Assembly (NCBI GenBank): GCA_015075185.1
Contig: JABTUW010000005.1
Span: 248,001-312,000 of the forward strand
Reading direction: 5' to 3'
From: Anaerolineales bacterium
GTDB taxonomy: Bacteria > Chloroflexota > Anaerolineae > 4572-78 > J111
DNA length: 64,000 bases
In this document: positions 46,367-55,372 of the stretch, piece by piece
Layout: each line of letters begins with the position of its first letter
How positions within the stretch are numbered: position 1 is the first letter of the stretch
Position numbers and translations under genes: made by a program
The notes under the pieces: generated by a model
Told to the model about the DNA's origin: nothing
Seen by the model: only the letters and a program-made list of their open reading frames with translations
The model's database searches: none

Positions 46367-46466
46367 AAAAGTAACTATAGAGACCAACTCGAGTCTGGAC
46401 CTCTTTTCCGTACAAGCCACCGGGGAAATGGTGGAATAAGCGCCGGTAATCCGCACCATTATCCAG

Positions 46467-47300
46467 TCACTTCAATTGAAAATTTTGCGGGATTGGACCC
46501 GCCGAATTCGCCAAAAATTGAGGGTCCATATCCCGCCAACTCCCGGCGTGGCCATCGAAGGCAGCCGGGTGGGTGGGAGGCACGGCCCTTTTGACTTCCC
46601 GCAGTGCCTCCAACTGGTCCTGCAAGCGGCGAACTTCCTCGTCAACGCCGGCCAGGAAACGCCCGTAATCGGCTACGTAACTGACCGATTGGCCGGCCAG
46701 AATCTGGGAATAGACCGTGCTGAGCAGGGCCAGGGTGTGTTCGATTTGAACTTCGGCCTGGCGCATGCTGGCCTCCAGGCCTTGCAGCAAAACGAGCTGG
46801 CTGCGGCGATTGGCCAGGGTCTGCTCCAGTTGGACGCGGAGGGCGGCATCGCTGGTGCGGGCCAGTTGAGCTTCCAAAGCGGCCAGAGCCTGGGGTACGG
46901 CGGCCAGCTCCTGGCGAATGAAGTCATCCTGCCGCAGCACCGCCAGGCGCTGGATCAGGGCTTGAATGACCTCCGTCCAGGCGTTGACCTGGGCGGCCAG
47001 CGGCGGCCCGTAGCCGGAATGGTTTCTATTCGGGCTGTGCTTAAGCGCCTGATTAATCTGGGCCTGGTAGCGCCGCGCCTGGGCCAGCCAGCGCTGTAAC
47101 TGCTCCTCTTCCCCGGCTCCCCCTTGATCTTCGGTAAAGACCTGCCAGACCAGGCCCATGCCCCAAACCAGGGCAACGAGCGCGGTCAGCCACCAGCTCA
47201 GGTGGAGATAGTAGGTCAGTCCGGCCAGGCAGGAAACGCCGGCGACATACCAGACCGGCTGGCATAAAAACCAGGTCCACCCCAGATATGAATTTTCCAT
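46467..47300 (-). CDS. Membrane protein with two N-terminal helices and a coiled coil
   Basis: 277 aa. Two helices (PVWYVAGVSCLAGLTYYLHL and WWLTALVALVWGMGLVWQVF, within about residues 15-55), then a long Ala/Gln/Leu-rich helical region (about 65-240) predicted to be coiled coil in the cytoplasm, ending in a Pro-rich tail. The start at 47300 places the helices at the N-terminus and has GAGGG upstream; the longer frame runs through the preceding gene. Family not recognised. Last gene of a four-gene membrane cluster. Confidence 0.7.
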   Translation of the reverse strand: MENSYLGWTWFLCQPVWYVAGVSCLAGLTYYLHLSWWLTALVALVWGMGLVWQVFTEDQGGAGEEEQLQRWLAQARRYQAQINQALKHSPNRNHSGYGPPLAAQVNAWTEVIQALIQRLAVLRQDDFIRQELAAVPQALAALEAQLARTSDAALRVQLEQTLANRRSQLVLLQGLEASMRQAEVQIEHTLALLSTVYSQILAGQSVSYVADYGRFLAGVDEEVRRLQDQLEALREVKRAVPPTHPAAFDGHAGSWRDMDPQFLANSAGPIPQNFQLK

Positions 47301-47353
47301 GCGGTTAACCCTCGCCGGTATTTGCCGGCTTCCCGGTACTGGCTCCATCAGGT

Positions 47354-47902
47354 TCAACGCTCCACTAAAGGCTGGGGCGGCGATCCGGCGTCTTCGGGAA
47401 TGGGCAGGCCGTCGGGCATGCGGCGCAGGGTGCTGCACTGGACGGTTGTGGCTCTATCCCAGGAATGGGCCGGGGCCGGCGGCGGCTCTTTGAGCCAGCG
47501 TTTGCGCCCATTCTCCAGGGCATAGATCGCGGGGCTGTCGGGGCAGCGGAGCAGGCGGCGGACCGGCTGTCCCTGTCCCAACTGTTCCAGCAAGCTGTCC
47601 TCAACCTGGACAACATGCTCCAGGCGGAAGCGTTGGTCGAACGCCTCCGGGCTGCTGAACGGACGCAGTTTGTAATCTTCCACCAGGTATATCTGCGGGC
47701 CGCTGCCCTTGAGCAGCAGCCCATCGTGGATGACCAGGGCTGACGACTGGGGAACCAGTTGGGCCAGGCCGTTGCTGTAATTGCCCAGCGGAATATTGAC
47801 CAGCACCAGCAGGACCACCAGCACGATCACGATCTGGGCCAGACTGCGGCCCATGTGCAGGCCGGGTTGGGCTGAGGGGGATAGTTCAGTTGGCTCGGTC
47901 AT
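47354..47902 (-). CDS. Membrane-anchored protein with Chloroflexota-type IYLVE repeat domain
   Basis: 182 aa. One helix (IVIVLVVLLVLVNIPLGN, about residues 24-41) anchors an exported domain with two similar segments, GPQIYLVEDYKLRPFSSPEAF and SPAIYALENGRKRWLKEPPP. Such IYxLExGxKRxI units occur in exported Chloroflexota proteins, often near cell-surface modules (recalled, not searched). AGGAG precedes the ATG. It follows the two paralogous membrane genes, 9 nt apart, so it is in their operon. Confidence 0.7.
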   Translation of the reverse strand: MTEPTELSPSAQPGLHMGRSLAQIVIVLVVLLVLVNIPLGNYSNGLAQLVPQSSALVIHDGLLLKGSGPQIYLVEDYKLRPFSSPEAFDQRFRLEHVVQVEDSLLEQLGQGQPVRRLLRCPDSPAIYALENGRKRWLKEPPPAPAHSWDRATTVQCSTLRRMPDGLPIPEDAGSPPQPLVER

Positions 47903-47911
47903 AGCGGCTCC

Positions 47912-48661
47912 TTACTTGACAATGATAAAACCCAGAATTTCGCCGATACTGGCCAAAATGTCGGTATAGAAATTGCCGCCAAGCTGGCGGATCAACTCAA
48001 AGGGCGAGCCAGGATAGCCTACGTAAGGCCGCAGCGTCCAGGCCATCTGGCTGCCGACAAAGCTGTAAAGCGCCAGCCAGAGCGCGAACATAAACCGCCC
48101 GTTTTTCATGGGGTGTCCCGGCGAGCAGGCCGAGACAATCTGCAACCCCCGGCTCAGGCAGCCGGCGCCGCTCATGCCGGCAATGACAAAAAAGAGAACG
48201 TTGAGTAGCTTGAAGAACTGGTACGAGTCAGGCGCGGTCAGGATGAAAAAGAGCGTGATGGGGGCGAAGCTCAGCAGCAGCGCCGCCGTCACCGTGATCG
48301 CCGCCAGCACGAGCATGACACTCTGGCTCAGGCGCTGGTTGGCCCCAAAGAGGATGTTGAAGAGGTAGAGCGCCGGGGCGCAGATCAGCAGCGTCGCCAG
48401 GAAGAGCAGCGGCAGCTTGGCCGCGGAGCTAAGGCTTTGCCCCAGGCTATGGGTTGAGCCTAACAGCCCCCCATAGAGGGCCAGACAGACCAGGCTGCCC
48501 AGCAGCATCACCCGCATTTTTTCCCGCAAACCACTCCCCCGGCCAATCTCGCCGAAGAATGGGTCCGGGTCGCGCAGCAGGTGGTCAATGAGGGCCAGCT
48601 CTTTGAGCCTGGCCAGGCCGGGGCCGGCCGGCTGCCTGGGAAAAACTTTTGGCTGGATCAC
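47912..48661 (-). CDS. Polytopic membrane protein, second tandem paralogue
   Basis: 249 aa with about six helices, clearly paralogous to the preceding gene: shared pieces include GSTHSLGQSLSSAAKLPLLF, LFGANQRLSQSVMLVL, YQFFKLLNVLFFV and GSQMAWTLRPYVGYPG. It belongs to a family of bacterial integral membrane proteins sometimes labelled actin-binding WH2, a label without functional basis. It starts with GTG, 10 nt after the first copy. Function unknown. Confidence 0.75.
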   Translation of the reverse strand: MIQPKVFPRQPAGPGLARLKELALIDHLLRDPDPFFGEIGRGSGLREKMRVMLLGSLVCLALYGGLLGSTHSLGQSLSSAAKLPLLFLATLLICAPALYLFNILFGANQRLSQSVMLVLAAITVTAALLLSFAPITLFFILTAPDSYQFFKLLNVLFFVIAGMSGAGCLSRGLQIVSACSPGHPMKNGRFMFALWLALYSFVGSQMAWTLRPYVGYPGSPFELIRQLGGNFYTDILASIGEILGFIIVK

Positions 48662-48671
48662 CCGGCTCTCC

Positions 48672-49427
48672 CTACATCACCACAAAGAAACCCAGCAGCT
48701 CGCCGATGCTCCTGAAGATATCGGCGTAGAAATTACCGCCGAGATCGCGAATGAGTTCAAAGCGGGCGGCAGGATAGCCGACAAAAGGCCGCAGGGTCCA
48801 GGCCATCTGGCTGCCGACAAAGGCATACAGCAGAATCCAGGCGCCCAGCACCAGCCGCCGCCCGCGGTGGCCCCGCTCCTGGTCGGAGGTCGCCACGACC
48901 CGCGTGCCCTGCACCAAAAACAACATCCCGACAATGGCCGCCACGGTGAAGAAAAAGACGTTGAGCAGCTTAAAAAATTGGTAGCCGCTGGTGGTCAGCA
49001 TAAAGAACAAGGTGATCGAGGCAAAACTGAGCAGCAGCACCGCCATCACCGTGATCGCCGACAGGACGAGGGCGATGCTTTGGTTGAGGCGCTGGTTGGA
49101 ACCAAAGAGGATGCTGAAGACGTAGAGCGTCGGCAGGCAGACCAGCATGGTCGCCAGAAAGAGGAGGGGCAGCTTGACCGCCGAACTGAGCGCCTGGACC
49201 AGGCTGTGGGTCGAACCCAGCACTGCCCCATAAACGGCCAGGAAGGCCATGCTTGAAACCAGCATAGCCCGGATTTTCTCCGATACCCCCACGCCCGCGC
49301 GAATCTCCTCGAAGAAGGACTGGCGCTGGCGCAGGATTGTTTCCACCACGGCAAAATCCTGGCTGAGTCCGCCCGACCATTGACCGATTTGTTTTTGACT
49401 AAGACTTTTGTTGCTGTAAAGACTCAT
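48672..49427 (-). CDS. Polytopic membrane protein, first tandem paralogue
   Basis: 251 aa with about six helices. It starts with a hydrophilic segment (about residues 1-50, ILRQRQSFFEEIRAGVGVSEK), then LVSSMAFLAVYGAVLGSTHS, KLPLLFLATMLVCLPTLYVF and the conserved end GNFYADIFRSIGELLGFFVV. Strong similarity to the gene at 47912 shows a tandem duplication. AAGGAGG precedes the ATG. It is the first gene of the cluster 46467-49427. Function unknown. Confidence 0.78.
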   Translation of the reverse strand: MSLYSNKSLSQKQIGQWSGGLSQDFAVVETILRQRQSFFEEIRAGVGVSEKIRAMLVSSMAFLAVYGAVLGSTHSLVQALSSAVKLPLLFLATMLVCLPTLYVFSILFGSNQRLNQSIALVLSAITVMAVLLLSFASITLFFMLTTSGYQFFKLLNVFFFTVAAIVGMLFLVQGTRVVATSDQERGHRGRRLVLGAWILLYAFVGSQMAWTLRPFVGYPAARFELIRDLGGNFYADIFRSIGELLGFFVVM

Positions 49428-49447
49428 AAGAAGACCTCCTTGGATGC

Positions 49448-49520
49448 GACGGCCGACGGCGGACCGCCGACCGCCAAAAATTACTTCCTGGCGGCAGTCT
49501 GTGGTCGGCTGTCGGCGGTC
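49448..49520. repeat. Long imperfect hairpin of CCGACGG-type repeats
   Basis: GACGGCCGACGGCGG-type units on the left are mirrored by a TCGGCTGTCGGCGGTC end on the right, with an AT-rich loop. It looks like a REP-like intergenic element upstream of the membrane cluster. Confidence 0.5.
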
Positions 49521-49640
49521 GTTCTAGACTCGGCTAATTATTACCTTGAGCTTACCACGCTTCCACTCCGAAAGGTGGCAGCCGCACTCCGAAATTGACT
49601 CCGGAGATGAGGTGAGGAAAAGGTGTTTCGATTTTGGGTC

Positions 49641-49677
49641 TCGTCCTTCGATACGGCCTTCGGCCTACTCAGGACGA
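49641..49677. repeat. REP-like hairpin with TTCGATACG core
   Basis: TCGTCCT (49641-49647) pairs with AGGACGA (49671-49677), with an inner GGCCTTCGGCC. Same family as 6284-6404 and 57932-57978. The gap 49428-49746 contains only these two repeats. Confidence 0.55.
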
Positions 49678-49746
49678 GATGAACGTGACGCAAAACCTGA
49701 ACGGTGATACAATCAACTGGAGAAAACTTAACCGATGGAGCCATCT

Positions 49747-50151
49747 ATGACCCAAACAAGCAACTCCTCGCCCACCCGCTCACGTCGAGAAAAAATATTA
49801 ACGATCGGTCTGATCGTGGTAGGCATCATTTTGATCCTCTTTTTCGGTTTTCGGGCAGGGCGCTCCTTTCTTCGCCTCCAATTGACGAGCCTGGAACCGG
49901 GGGTCACTGATGTTGCGCTTATCCGCGGCTGGATGACCGTCCCTTACATTGCCGCAGCCTACGGTGTGCCGGAGGAATATATCTTTGAGCAAATCGGTGT
50001 GCCCCAGGAAGGAAATCAAAAGAAAGCCCTGCGCCGCTTGAATGTAGACTACTTTGGCGGCGAGCCTGAAGCGGTGCTCAAAGCCGTTCAGAAAGCTATC
50101 CAACAATACCAGGCTGAACATCCCCGCCCCACCGAGGCAGAGAATGACTGA
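49747..50151 (+). CDS. Small single-helix membrane protein of unknown function
   Basis: 134 aa. Basic N-terminus, one helix (ILTIGLIVVGIILILFFGF, about residues 17-35), then a soluble helical part with WMTVPYIAAAYGVPEEYIF and a C-terminal DNA-binding-like helical pattern that could bind a partner. The ATG at 49747 has GGAG six nt upstream; an ATG at 49735 is also in frame. It overlaps the DedA gene by 8 nt, so the two proteins probably work together. Family not firmly recognised. Confidence 0.7.
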   Translation: MTQTSNSSPTRSRREKILTIGLIVVGIILILFFGFRAGRSFLRLQLTSLEPGVTDVALIRGWMTVPYIAAAYGVPEEYIFEQIGVPQEGNQKKALRRLNVDYFGGEPEAVLKAVQKAIQQYQAEHPRPTEAEND

Positions 50152-50776
50152 TTTCGACCTGACCGAGTTTTTTCTGACCGGGATGCTGACCTATGGCCCG
50201 CCCGCGCTAGGGCTGGCCCTGCTCATGGGGGCGTTGGGGCTGCCGATACCGGGCACGCTCCTTGTGTTGGCCGCCGGAGCCTTTGTGCGACAGGGAGTGA
50301 TAGATTTAGTCAGTGCTTCGGGGCTGGGGTTGTTAGGCGCTGTTCTGGGTGATAGCGCCAGTTACGCTATAGGCTACTTTGCCAAAGGTTGGGTGCAGCG
50401 TCGTTTTGGGCAAGCGTCGGTTTGGCAAAAGGCCCAAGATACGTTTGAGCGGCGCGGGGGGATAGCCATCTATTTAACCCGCTTTTTGCTCACGCCTCTG
50501 GCTGTGCCCACTAATCTTATTGCCGGGGGCAGCGGGTACCCATTTTGGAAATTTTTTGTCTATGATGTAGCCGGTGAATTCACCTGGATTGTGCTCTACG
50601 GGGGTCTGGGTTACGCTTTTGGCAGCCAGTGGGAAGCCATCAACCAGTTCATCAGCGATTTCAGCGGCCTGCTGGTGGGGATAGTTGCTCTGGGAGCCGG
50701 AATTTATTTCCTGGTTCGCCGCCAACGTCAGAACCGGCTTGGCGCAGAATCTCTTAAAGAGCAGCACCTTTGTTAG
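50144..50776 (+). CDS. DedA-family membrane protein
   Basis: 210 aa. Typical DedA order: an N-terminal amphipathic region, the hydrophobic GALGLPIPGTLLVLAAGAFV segment, the GDSASYAIGYFAKGWV stretch and the conserved arginine segment FLTRFLLTPLAVPTNLIAGG, then GGLGYAFGSQW. The family moves undecaprenyl-phosphate or phospholipids across the membrane. Start overlaps the upstream gene; GAGG precedes the ATG. Confidence 0.9.
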   Translation: MTDFDLTEFFLTGMLTYGPPALGLALLMGALGLPIPGTLLVLAAGAFVRQGVIDLVSASGLGLLGAVLGDSASYAIGYFAKGWVQRRFGQASVWQKAQDTFERRGGIAIYLTRFLLTPLAVPTNLIAGGSGYPFWKFFVYDVAGEFTWIVLYGGLGYAFGSQWEAINQFISDFSGLLVGIVALGAGIYFLVRRQRQNRLGAESLKEQHLC

Positions 50777-50811
50777 CCAAAGCCTGTGGGCGTTTTCTAC
50801 AGCCGGATGGG

Positions 50812-53577
50812 TCAACTATCGGCCGTCTCAAACCAGCGCCGGATTAGCTCTACCTGAAAGCGGTAGCCCCCGTTGGCCGCCTCAATTAAATCGCGCCGCA
50901 ATAATAGGGCCAGGGTGTGGTCAAAGTTAGCCGTAAGGCCGGCCAGGCTGGTCAGGTCCTCTGGGCTTACCACGACGCCTTCGCCCTGCCGGGCCAGGCA
51001 GCGCAGGAGCGCCAGTCCGGCTGCGTCGAGCTGATTCTGCTGGATGTCGCCGAAGAAGAACGCGCCGCTGGCCAGCACACGCGGCACAGCCGCTTCGACA
51101 TCCGCCAGGCGGGCCAGCCGGCGCACCACCACCTCTTGCTCATTTTTCAGGGTCACCAGTTCGTAACAGAGCAACTGCGTCAGAGCCGGGTGGCCGCGGG
51201 TCAGTTCCAGCACCCGCTGGCTGGCCTCCGGCTCGTAGTGCAGGGCAAAGTGAGGGCTGGGTCGCTCGATGAGCTGGCGGGCCTCGTTTGGCTCCAAATA
51301 ACCAATCTTGACCACCTGGACATTGATCAGGTAACTGGCCCAGTTTTGAAACTCTTCGAGTGAATGGGAGCCGGCCAGCATCACCTTGAAGTGAGACCGG
51401 TGCTGGATCATGTGGCGCAGCAGGCTCAAAACGTCGGCCTCGTCGAAGCGGCCCTTATGCAGCACGCTGTCCAGCATCTCAAACTCGTCCAGCGCCAGCA
51501 GGGTGATACTGTACCCCTCTGCCTCCAGCGTCCGCTCGACCTCGTCCAGCCACTCGTTAAAGCCGGTGAAGGAATTGGCCGCCAGGTTTTCCCGCTCCAG
51601 GGTGGGTAAGATGAGACCGCGTTGCTTTTGCGCTGCCCGGCTCATCTCGCCGGCCAGGTTATAGAGGAAGTCGGGATAGTCGCCGGCCAGGGCGATGCGC
51701 TGCCCGTCCACAAAGAGCGGCACCATCGTACTGGGCAGGAGCCGGCCCAGGTTGCGCAGCAGCGAGGTTTTGCCCATACGCCGCTGGCCGTAAAGAAGCA
51801 GCGGCGGACGGCGGCGGTCCAGGAGAAGCTGTTCGATGCGGGCGACGATATCAGTCCGCCCAACGAAAATGTCTTGCTGCTCCGTCAGCGGCACGCCGAC
51901 GACGTAGGGATTGTCAAGTTCCTGGCTGCGCTCGACCGCTTCGGCCAGTCCGCGCCCGTAGTTGGCGACAAGCTGCTGCCAGCCGACGGCAATCGGATAA
52001 AAACGAGCCGCGTAAGGTTCGCTGCTGGCGGTCAGTTCACGCAGCAGGCTATTCAACCGATCGTCAATGGGACTAAGGGCCAGGCGCTGATGGTAGGCCG
52101 TAGCCTGGTTCAGCGCGGCTTCGACATCCTGGCTTAACCGGCTGAAGTGGCGCAGCAGGGCGCTGGCAGGACCGGTCAATGCCCCTGAGACCAGATGATG
52201 ATGAACGTGACCCACTGCCGTGATGTCTTGGGCGCTTTCCAGGCGGCGCGCTTCCAACTCAATTTGCACCGCCTGGGCGGCCCAACGCTGGCGGCTTTGG
52301 CTGAGATACGCCAGCGCAGCCTGGCCTTCAGCCGGGTAACGTGACATGACCAGGAGTACGTGCTCGTCCAAGCCCACCAGCGGCAGACGCTGCCACTCAT
52401 CCCAGAAAGCCGAGTGCCAGCGCAGCAGGCTGCGGCCTCCCGTGCCGCGCTCGTCGAGACGAAACAGAACGAGATTCCAGGCTGCCGAGAAGGGATAAAG
52501 GAGGACAGGTCGCCACCAGGCCCAGGTGAAGCCCAGGACAATACTGCCCAGCCCCAGGGGTAAAGCCGGCCAGAGGGGAACTTCGTTCCGAAAGACATGC
52601 CGCCCCCAACTGCCCAGCGTCCCGGCCCAGGCTCCAGCTCCCGGCCCGGCAAATTGGGCCGCCAGAACGTAGGGCAGCGCCACCGTAACTCCAAACGAAG
52701 TTCCAAATAACAACCCGGCGGCCAGGCCCCCAAGCAACTCACCGAGGCTGCTATTCGCGCCGAGTGCAGCCAGGCCATAAGCCAGGCTGGCGCTCAACCC
52801 GCCAACCAGACCGGCTGCGACCCCTCGCTGCCAGCCCAAAGCTGCGCCAAACGATGTACCCACGACAATGGCGCGAGCCAGCCAATATCCTTGTTCCGCC
52901 GGCAAACCAACCGTTAACCCTGCCAGGGTAGTCAAACCAAAACGCACCCCTTCGATGGCGATCACCCCGATCAAGACGCCAATCACAATCCCGCCCACTT
53001 GAGTTCGCCTCGCCGTACCCCTCGGTGCGACAGCGGGAATTGGCTGAGATGGCGGGCCGGTCAGTCTCGAGCCGGCCAGATGGCTCGTGATGCTGCCCAT
53101 AACGCCCATCGCGATCCCAATCGCCAGGGGAACCACCAGGGCATCGTCTTCTGCCCAACTGGCAATAATACCCACCGCTATCCCGACCCCAACGCTGCTG
53201 ACCATCCCGACGGCGACGCTCACAACTGCGCCAATCATCAGCGCCAGCGTAACCGTGATGGCAAGGACATAGGCCACCGGCCCCACTGCCAACCCAATTG
53301 ATCCACTCTGCCCCCACAGAATCAAGCCGACCGGCAGTCCGGCCAGCAGCGGCAAAACGAGGTAGGCTTGTAACAATAATCGGCGGAAAAGCGGCAGCCG
53401 CCACCGGGTATGGCCTAAATCGGCCAGGGTGAAATCAGGTTGGAGGGCAGGGTCGAGCCGGGCGACATGATGGCCCCAGGCCGCCGGATGGAACAACAAC
53501 CAAAAGAGCAGGTGTAGGCTGCCCAAGATCAGGTTGGGATGTAGCTCGGGTGCGTCGGTGTAAGCATTTTTCAGCAT
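50812..53577 (-). CDS. Polytopic membrane AAA/STAND-type NTPase
   Basis: 921 aa. The first 400 residues or so are membrane-embedded, with about eight Gly/Ala-rich helices (for example GSIGLAVGPVAYVLAITVTL and AVGMVSSVGVGIAVGIIA). A helical linker (about 480-590) leads to an NTPase module: entry motif DIFVGRTDIVARIEQLLLD, Walker A YGQRRMGKTSLLRNL, Walker B ITLLALDEFEMLD, sensor-like LAGSHSLEEF, and a winged-helix C-terminus. The start overlaps the preceding NTPase gene by 7 nt (ATGCTGA). The long frame extends 51 codons further into that gene and was not used. Function unknown; see findings. Confidence 0.85.
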   Translation of the reverse strand: MLKNAYTDAPELHPNLILGSLHLLFWLLFHPAAWGHHVARLDPALQPDFTLADLGHTRWRLPLFRRLLLQAYLVLPLLAGLPVGLILWGQSGSIGLAVGPVAYVLAITVTLALMIGAVVSVAVGMVSSVGVGIAVGIIASWAEDDALVVPLAIGIAMGVMGSITSHLAGSRLTGPPSQPIPAVAPRGTARRTQVGGIVIGVLIGVIAIEGVRFGLTTLAGLTVGLPAEQGYWLARAIVVGTSFGAALGWQRGVAAGLVGGLSASLAYGLAALGANSSLGELLGGLAAGLLFGTSFGVTVALPYVLAAQFAGPGAGAWAGTLGSWGRHVFRNEVPLWPALPLGLGSIVLGFTWAWWRPVLLYPFSAAWNLVLFRLDERGTGGRSLLRWHSAFWDEWQRLPLVGLDEHVLLVMSRYPAEGQAALAYLSQSRQRWAAQAVQIELEARRLESAQDITAVGHVHHHLVSGALTGPASALLRHFSRLSQDVEAALNQATAYHQRLALSPIDDRLNSLLRELTASSEPYAARFYPIAVGWQQLVANYGRGLAEAVERSQELDNPYVVGVPLTEQQDIFVGRTDIVARIEQLLLDRRRPPLLLYGQRRMGKTSLLRNLGRLLPSTMVPLFVDGQRIALAGDYPDFLYNLAGEMSRAAQKQRGLILPTLERENLAANSFTGFNEWLDEVERTLEAEGYSITLLALDEFEMLDSVLHKGRFDEADVLSLLRHMIQHRSHFKVMLAGSHSLEEFQNWASYLINVQVVKIGYLEPNEARQLIERPSPHFALHYEPEASQRVLELTRGHPALTQLLCYELVTLKNEQEVVVRRLARLADVEAAVPRVLASGAFFFGDIQQNQLDAAGLALLRCLARQGEGVVVSPEDLTSLAGLTANFDHTLALLLRRDLIEAANGGYRFQVELIRRWFETADS

Positions 53578-54728
53578 GCGGCCTCTAACAGGTACTGTAA
53601 AGGCGCGATCCGGCTCAACCCCTCGGCCCGCCAGGCTGGCCCTGCCTGGCCCTCTTCCAGAGCGGTCAGGCAGGTTTCGCCCAGGATTTGCAGCAGCACC
53701 GGCCAGCGCCCGCTCTGGGCCAGCATCCACTCGACATCGGCTGGGGCAAAAGGTTTGGGCGAACTGGCGAGCAGTTCCCGCGCTTCCGCTTCGTTGAAAG
53801 GCCCCAGTTGCAGGGTGTGGCCGAAGATATTGAAAAAGGGGGACGGCTTGCCGTATTCGTGAGCCAGGAGCGCGGGCGTCTCATGTGCGGTCAGCAGAAA
53901 GCCCAGCTTGCCCTCCGTGTAATTACTCAACGAGCGCAGGCTCCACCAAAACTGCTGATCTAACTCCGGGGAAGCCAGCCCGGCCCCAATTTCGTCCATC
54001 ATAATCACCGCCGGGTTCTGGAGATACTGTCCCACCGTATCCAGAAAGTTACTGAGACGGCACGGCTCCGGCACGGGCAGATTGAGGCTCGTCAGCAGGT
54101 AGCGCAGCAAACTCTCCGGCTGGCCCATCCGGGCGTCCTGAAAATCCACCAGCACCCAGCGATACCGTTCCGGCTGAGGCAGCCAGTCGGCCCGCTGCCC
54201 CGGGCGCAACTGCGCGGGAGCAGCGGCGGTAATTTGCTGGAGATAACGCAACAGGGACGTCTTGCCGCAGCGGGGCAGGCCAATGACGGCCACATTTTGC
54301 AGCGGGAAACGTTTCCATAAGCCGAAGATTCGCTTCAATTCCTGTTCGCGGCCAAAGAACTGGCGGGGGTGGGTAATGGGCGGCCCGACCACAAACGGCG
54401 CGAATTCCTGGCGCAGGGGATAAAGTTCGTTCGTCAGGGCAGCCGGCTGCGGATGTCCGGCACTGGCCAGGAGTTGTTTCAACGCCTCTCGAGTCAGCCC
54501 GTTCCGTTTGACCAGTTCGCGGGCCAGGGCTTCCAGGTCTTCCAGGGTGGCGGGGACATTGCCCTTGCGCCAGTACTCGATGCAGGAGCCGCCTTCCCGG
54601 CCCAGGGCATAGCCTAACTCATCCTGCACCAGGCGGATGGTCTTTTTGGCAACCTTCGTCTCCCGGATGCGGATCGTGTGCACCGCTTCGGTCAATAACC
54701 GGGCAAACTCTTGCGCTGAACCGGCCAT
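53571..54728 (-). CDS. Soluble AAA/STAND-type NTPase with N-terminal helical domain
   Basis: 385 aa. Residues 1-85 form a helical domain (KTIRLVQDELGYALGREGG, then EYWRKGNVPATLEDLEALA) that I recall at the N-termini of many Chloroflexota NTPases and that has HTH character. Next comes FFGREQELKRIFGLW, Walker A GLPRCGKTSLLRYL, Walker B AVIMMDEIGAGLA, sensor LTAHETPALL and a C-terminal helical bundle. GGGAG precedes the ATG at 54728. It is translationally coupled to the membrane NTPase gene, so the two probably form one complex. Confidence 0.85.
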   Translation of the reverse strand: MAGSAQEFARLLTEAVHTIRIRETKVAKKTIRLVQDELGYALGREGGSCIEYWRKGNVPATLEDLEALARELVKRNGLTREALKQLLASAGHPQPAALTNELYPLRQEFAPFVVGPPITHPRQFFGREQELKRIFGLWKRFPLQNVAVIGLPRCGKTSLLRYLQQITAAAPAQLRPGQRADWLPQPERYRWVLVDFQDARMGQPESLLRYLLTSLNLPVPEPCRLSNFLDTVGQYLQNPAVIMMDEIGAGLASPELDQQFWWSLRSLSNYTEGKLGFLLTAHETPALLAHEYGKPSPFFNIFGHTLQLGPFNEAEARELLASSPKPFAPADVEWMLAQSGRWPVLLQILGETCLTALEEGQAGPAWRAEGLSRIAPLQYLLEAAC

Positions 54729-54816
54729 GCTCGCTCCCTCACGCAACACTGACACCCCTTATCGTATCATAGGGAGATGGGTCCGTCAACTGCGTTTGAG
54801 AGGTCTCTTTTGGGGC

Positions 54817-54849
54817 AGACCGCAGAGGTTTAGAAAACCTCTGCGGTCT
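54817..54849. repeat. Perfect 15-bp stem, REP-like
   Basis: AGACCGCAGAGGTTT (54817-54831) pairs with 54835-54849 around a 3-nt loop in the gap between the divergent NTPase and DUF2721 genes. No T run follows on either strand. Confidence 0.6.
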
Positions 54850-54936
54850 CTCAAAAAATCGGGGGGCGCCCCTCAACTCTGGCCTGATTCACCCCCCGTG
54901 TGTTATAATCCTGTCTGTCATCGAAGGTTTACCCGA

Positions 54937-55353
54937 ATGGATACAACGCAAGTGGACCTAACCCTGACCACCCCCGCACTGCTCTTCCCGGCGATTTCGC
55001 TGCTGCTGTTAGCCTACACCAGCCGCTTCCTGACCCTGGCCAGCCTGATGCGCGAGCTGTACGCCCGTTACAAAGCCCAGCCCGACCCCAGGATCAAGGG
55101 CCAGTTGGCCAATCTGCGCTACCGCATTGGCATCATTCGTAACATGCAGATCTTCGGCGTGGCCAGCTTCTTTGGCTGTGTCCTGTGCATGTTTGTCCTC
55201 TTCGCCGGGCAGGTGCTCCTGGGTAAATGGATCTTTGGCGGCAGCCTGATCCTCCTGCTCATTTCCCTAGCCTTATCATTACGCGAAATCCAGGTCTCCA
55301 TTGACGCCCTGACCCTGCAAATCCATGATCTGGACGAGATCGAATCTAATTGA
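54937..55353 (+). CDS. DUF2721 membrane protein
   Basis: 138 aa with three helices (ALLFPAISLLLLAYTSRFL; FGVASFFGCVLCMFVLFAG; IFGGSLILLLISLALSL) and a basic loop between the first two (ELYARYKAQPDPRIKGQL). This is the DUF2721 pattern common in Chloroflexota and cyanobacteria. Function unknown. A TATAAT lies at 54904-54909. It is followed after 19 nt by the SDR gene, so they may be co-transcribed. Confidence 0.85.
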   Translation: MDTTQVDLTLTTPALLFPAISLLLLAYTSRFLTLASLMRELYARYKAQPDPRIKGQLANLRYRIGIIRNMQIFGVASFFGCVLCMFVLFAGQVLLGKWIFGGSLILLLISLALSLREIQVSIDALTLQIHDLDEIESN

Positions 55354-55372
55354 GTAACTTGGAGAAGAAATA

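Noticed and set aside
47300..47360. A GAACCTGAT-like word on the minus strand resembling part of a TPP riboswitch
   Set aside because: It lies at the end of the upstream coding frame, and the other conserved TPP parts (CTGAGA and the upstream stem) are missing.
50812..53730. The 51-codon N-terminal extension of the membrane NTPase
   Set aside because: It is Arg/Pro-rich out-of-frame sequence of the upstream NTPase gene, and the ATGCTGA overlap gives a natural start at 53577.
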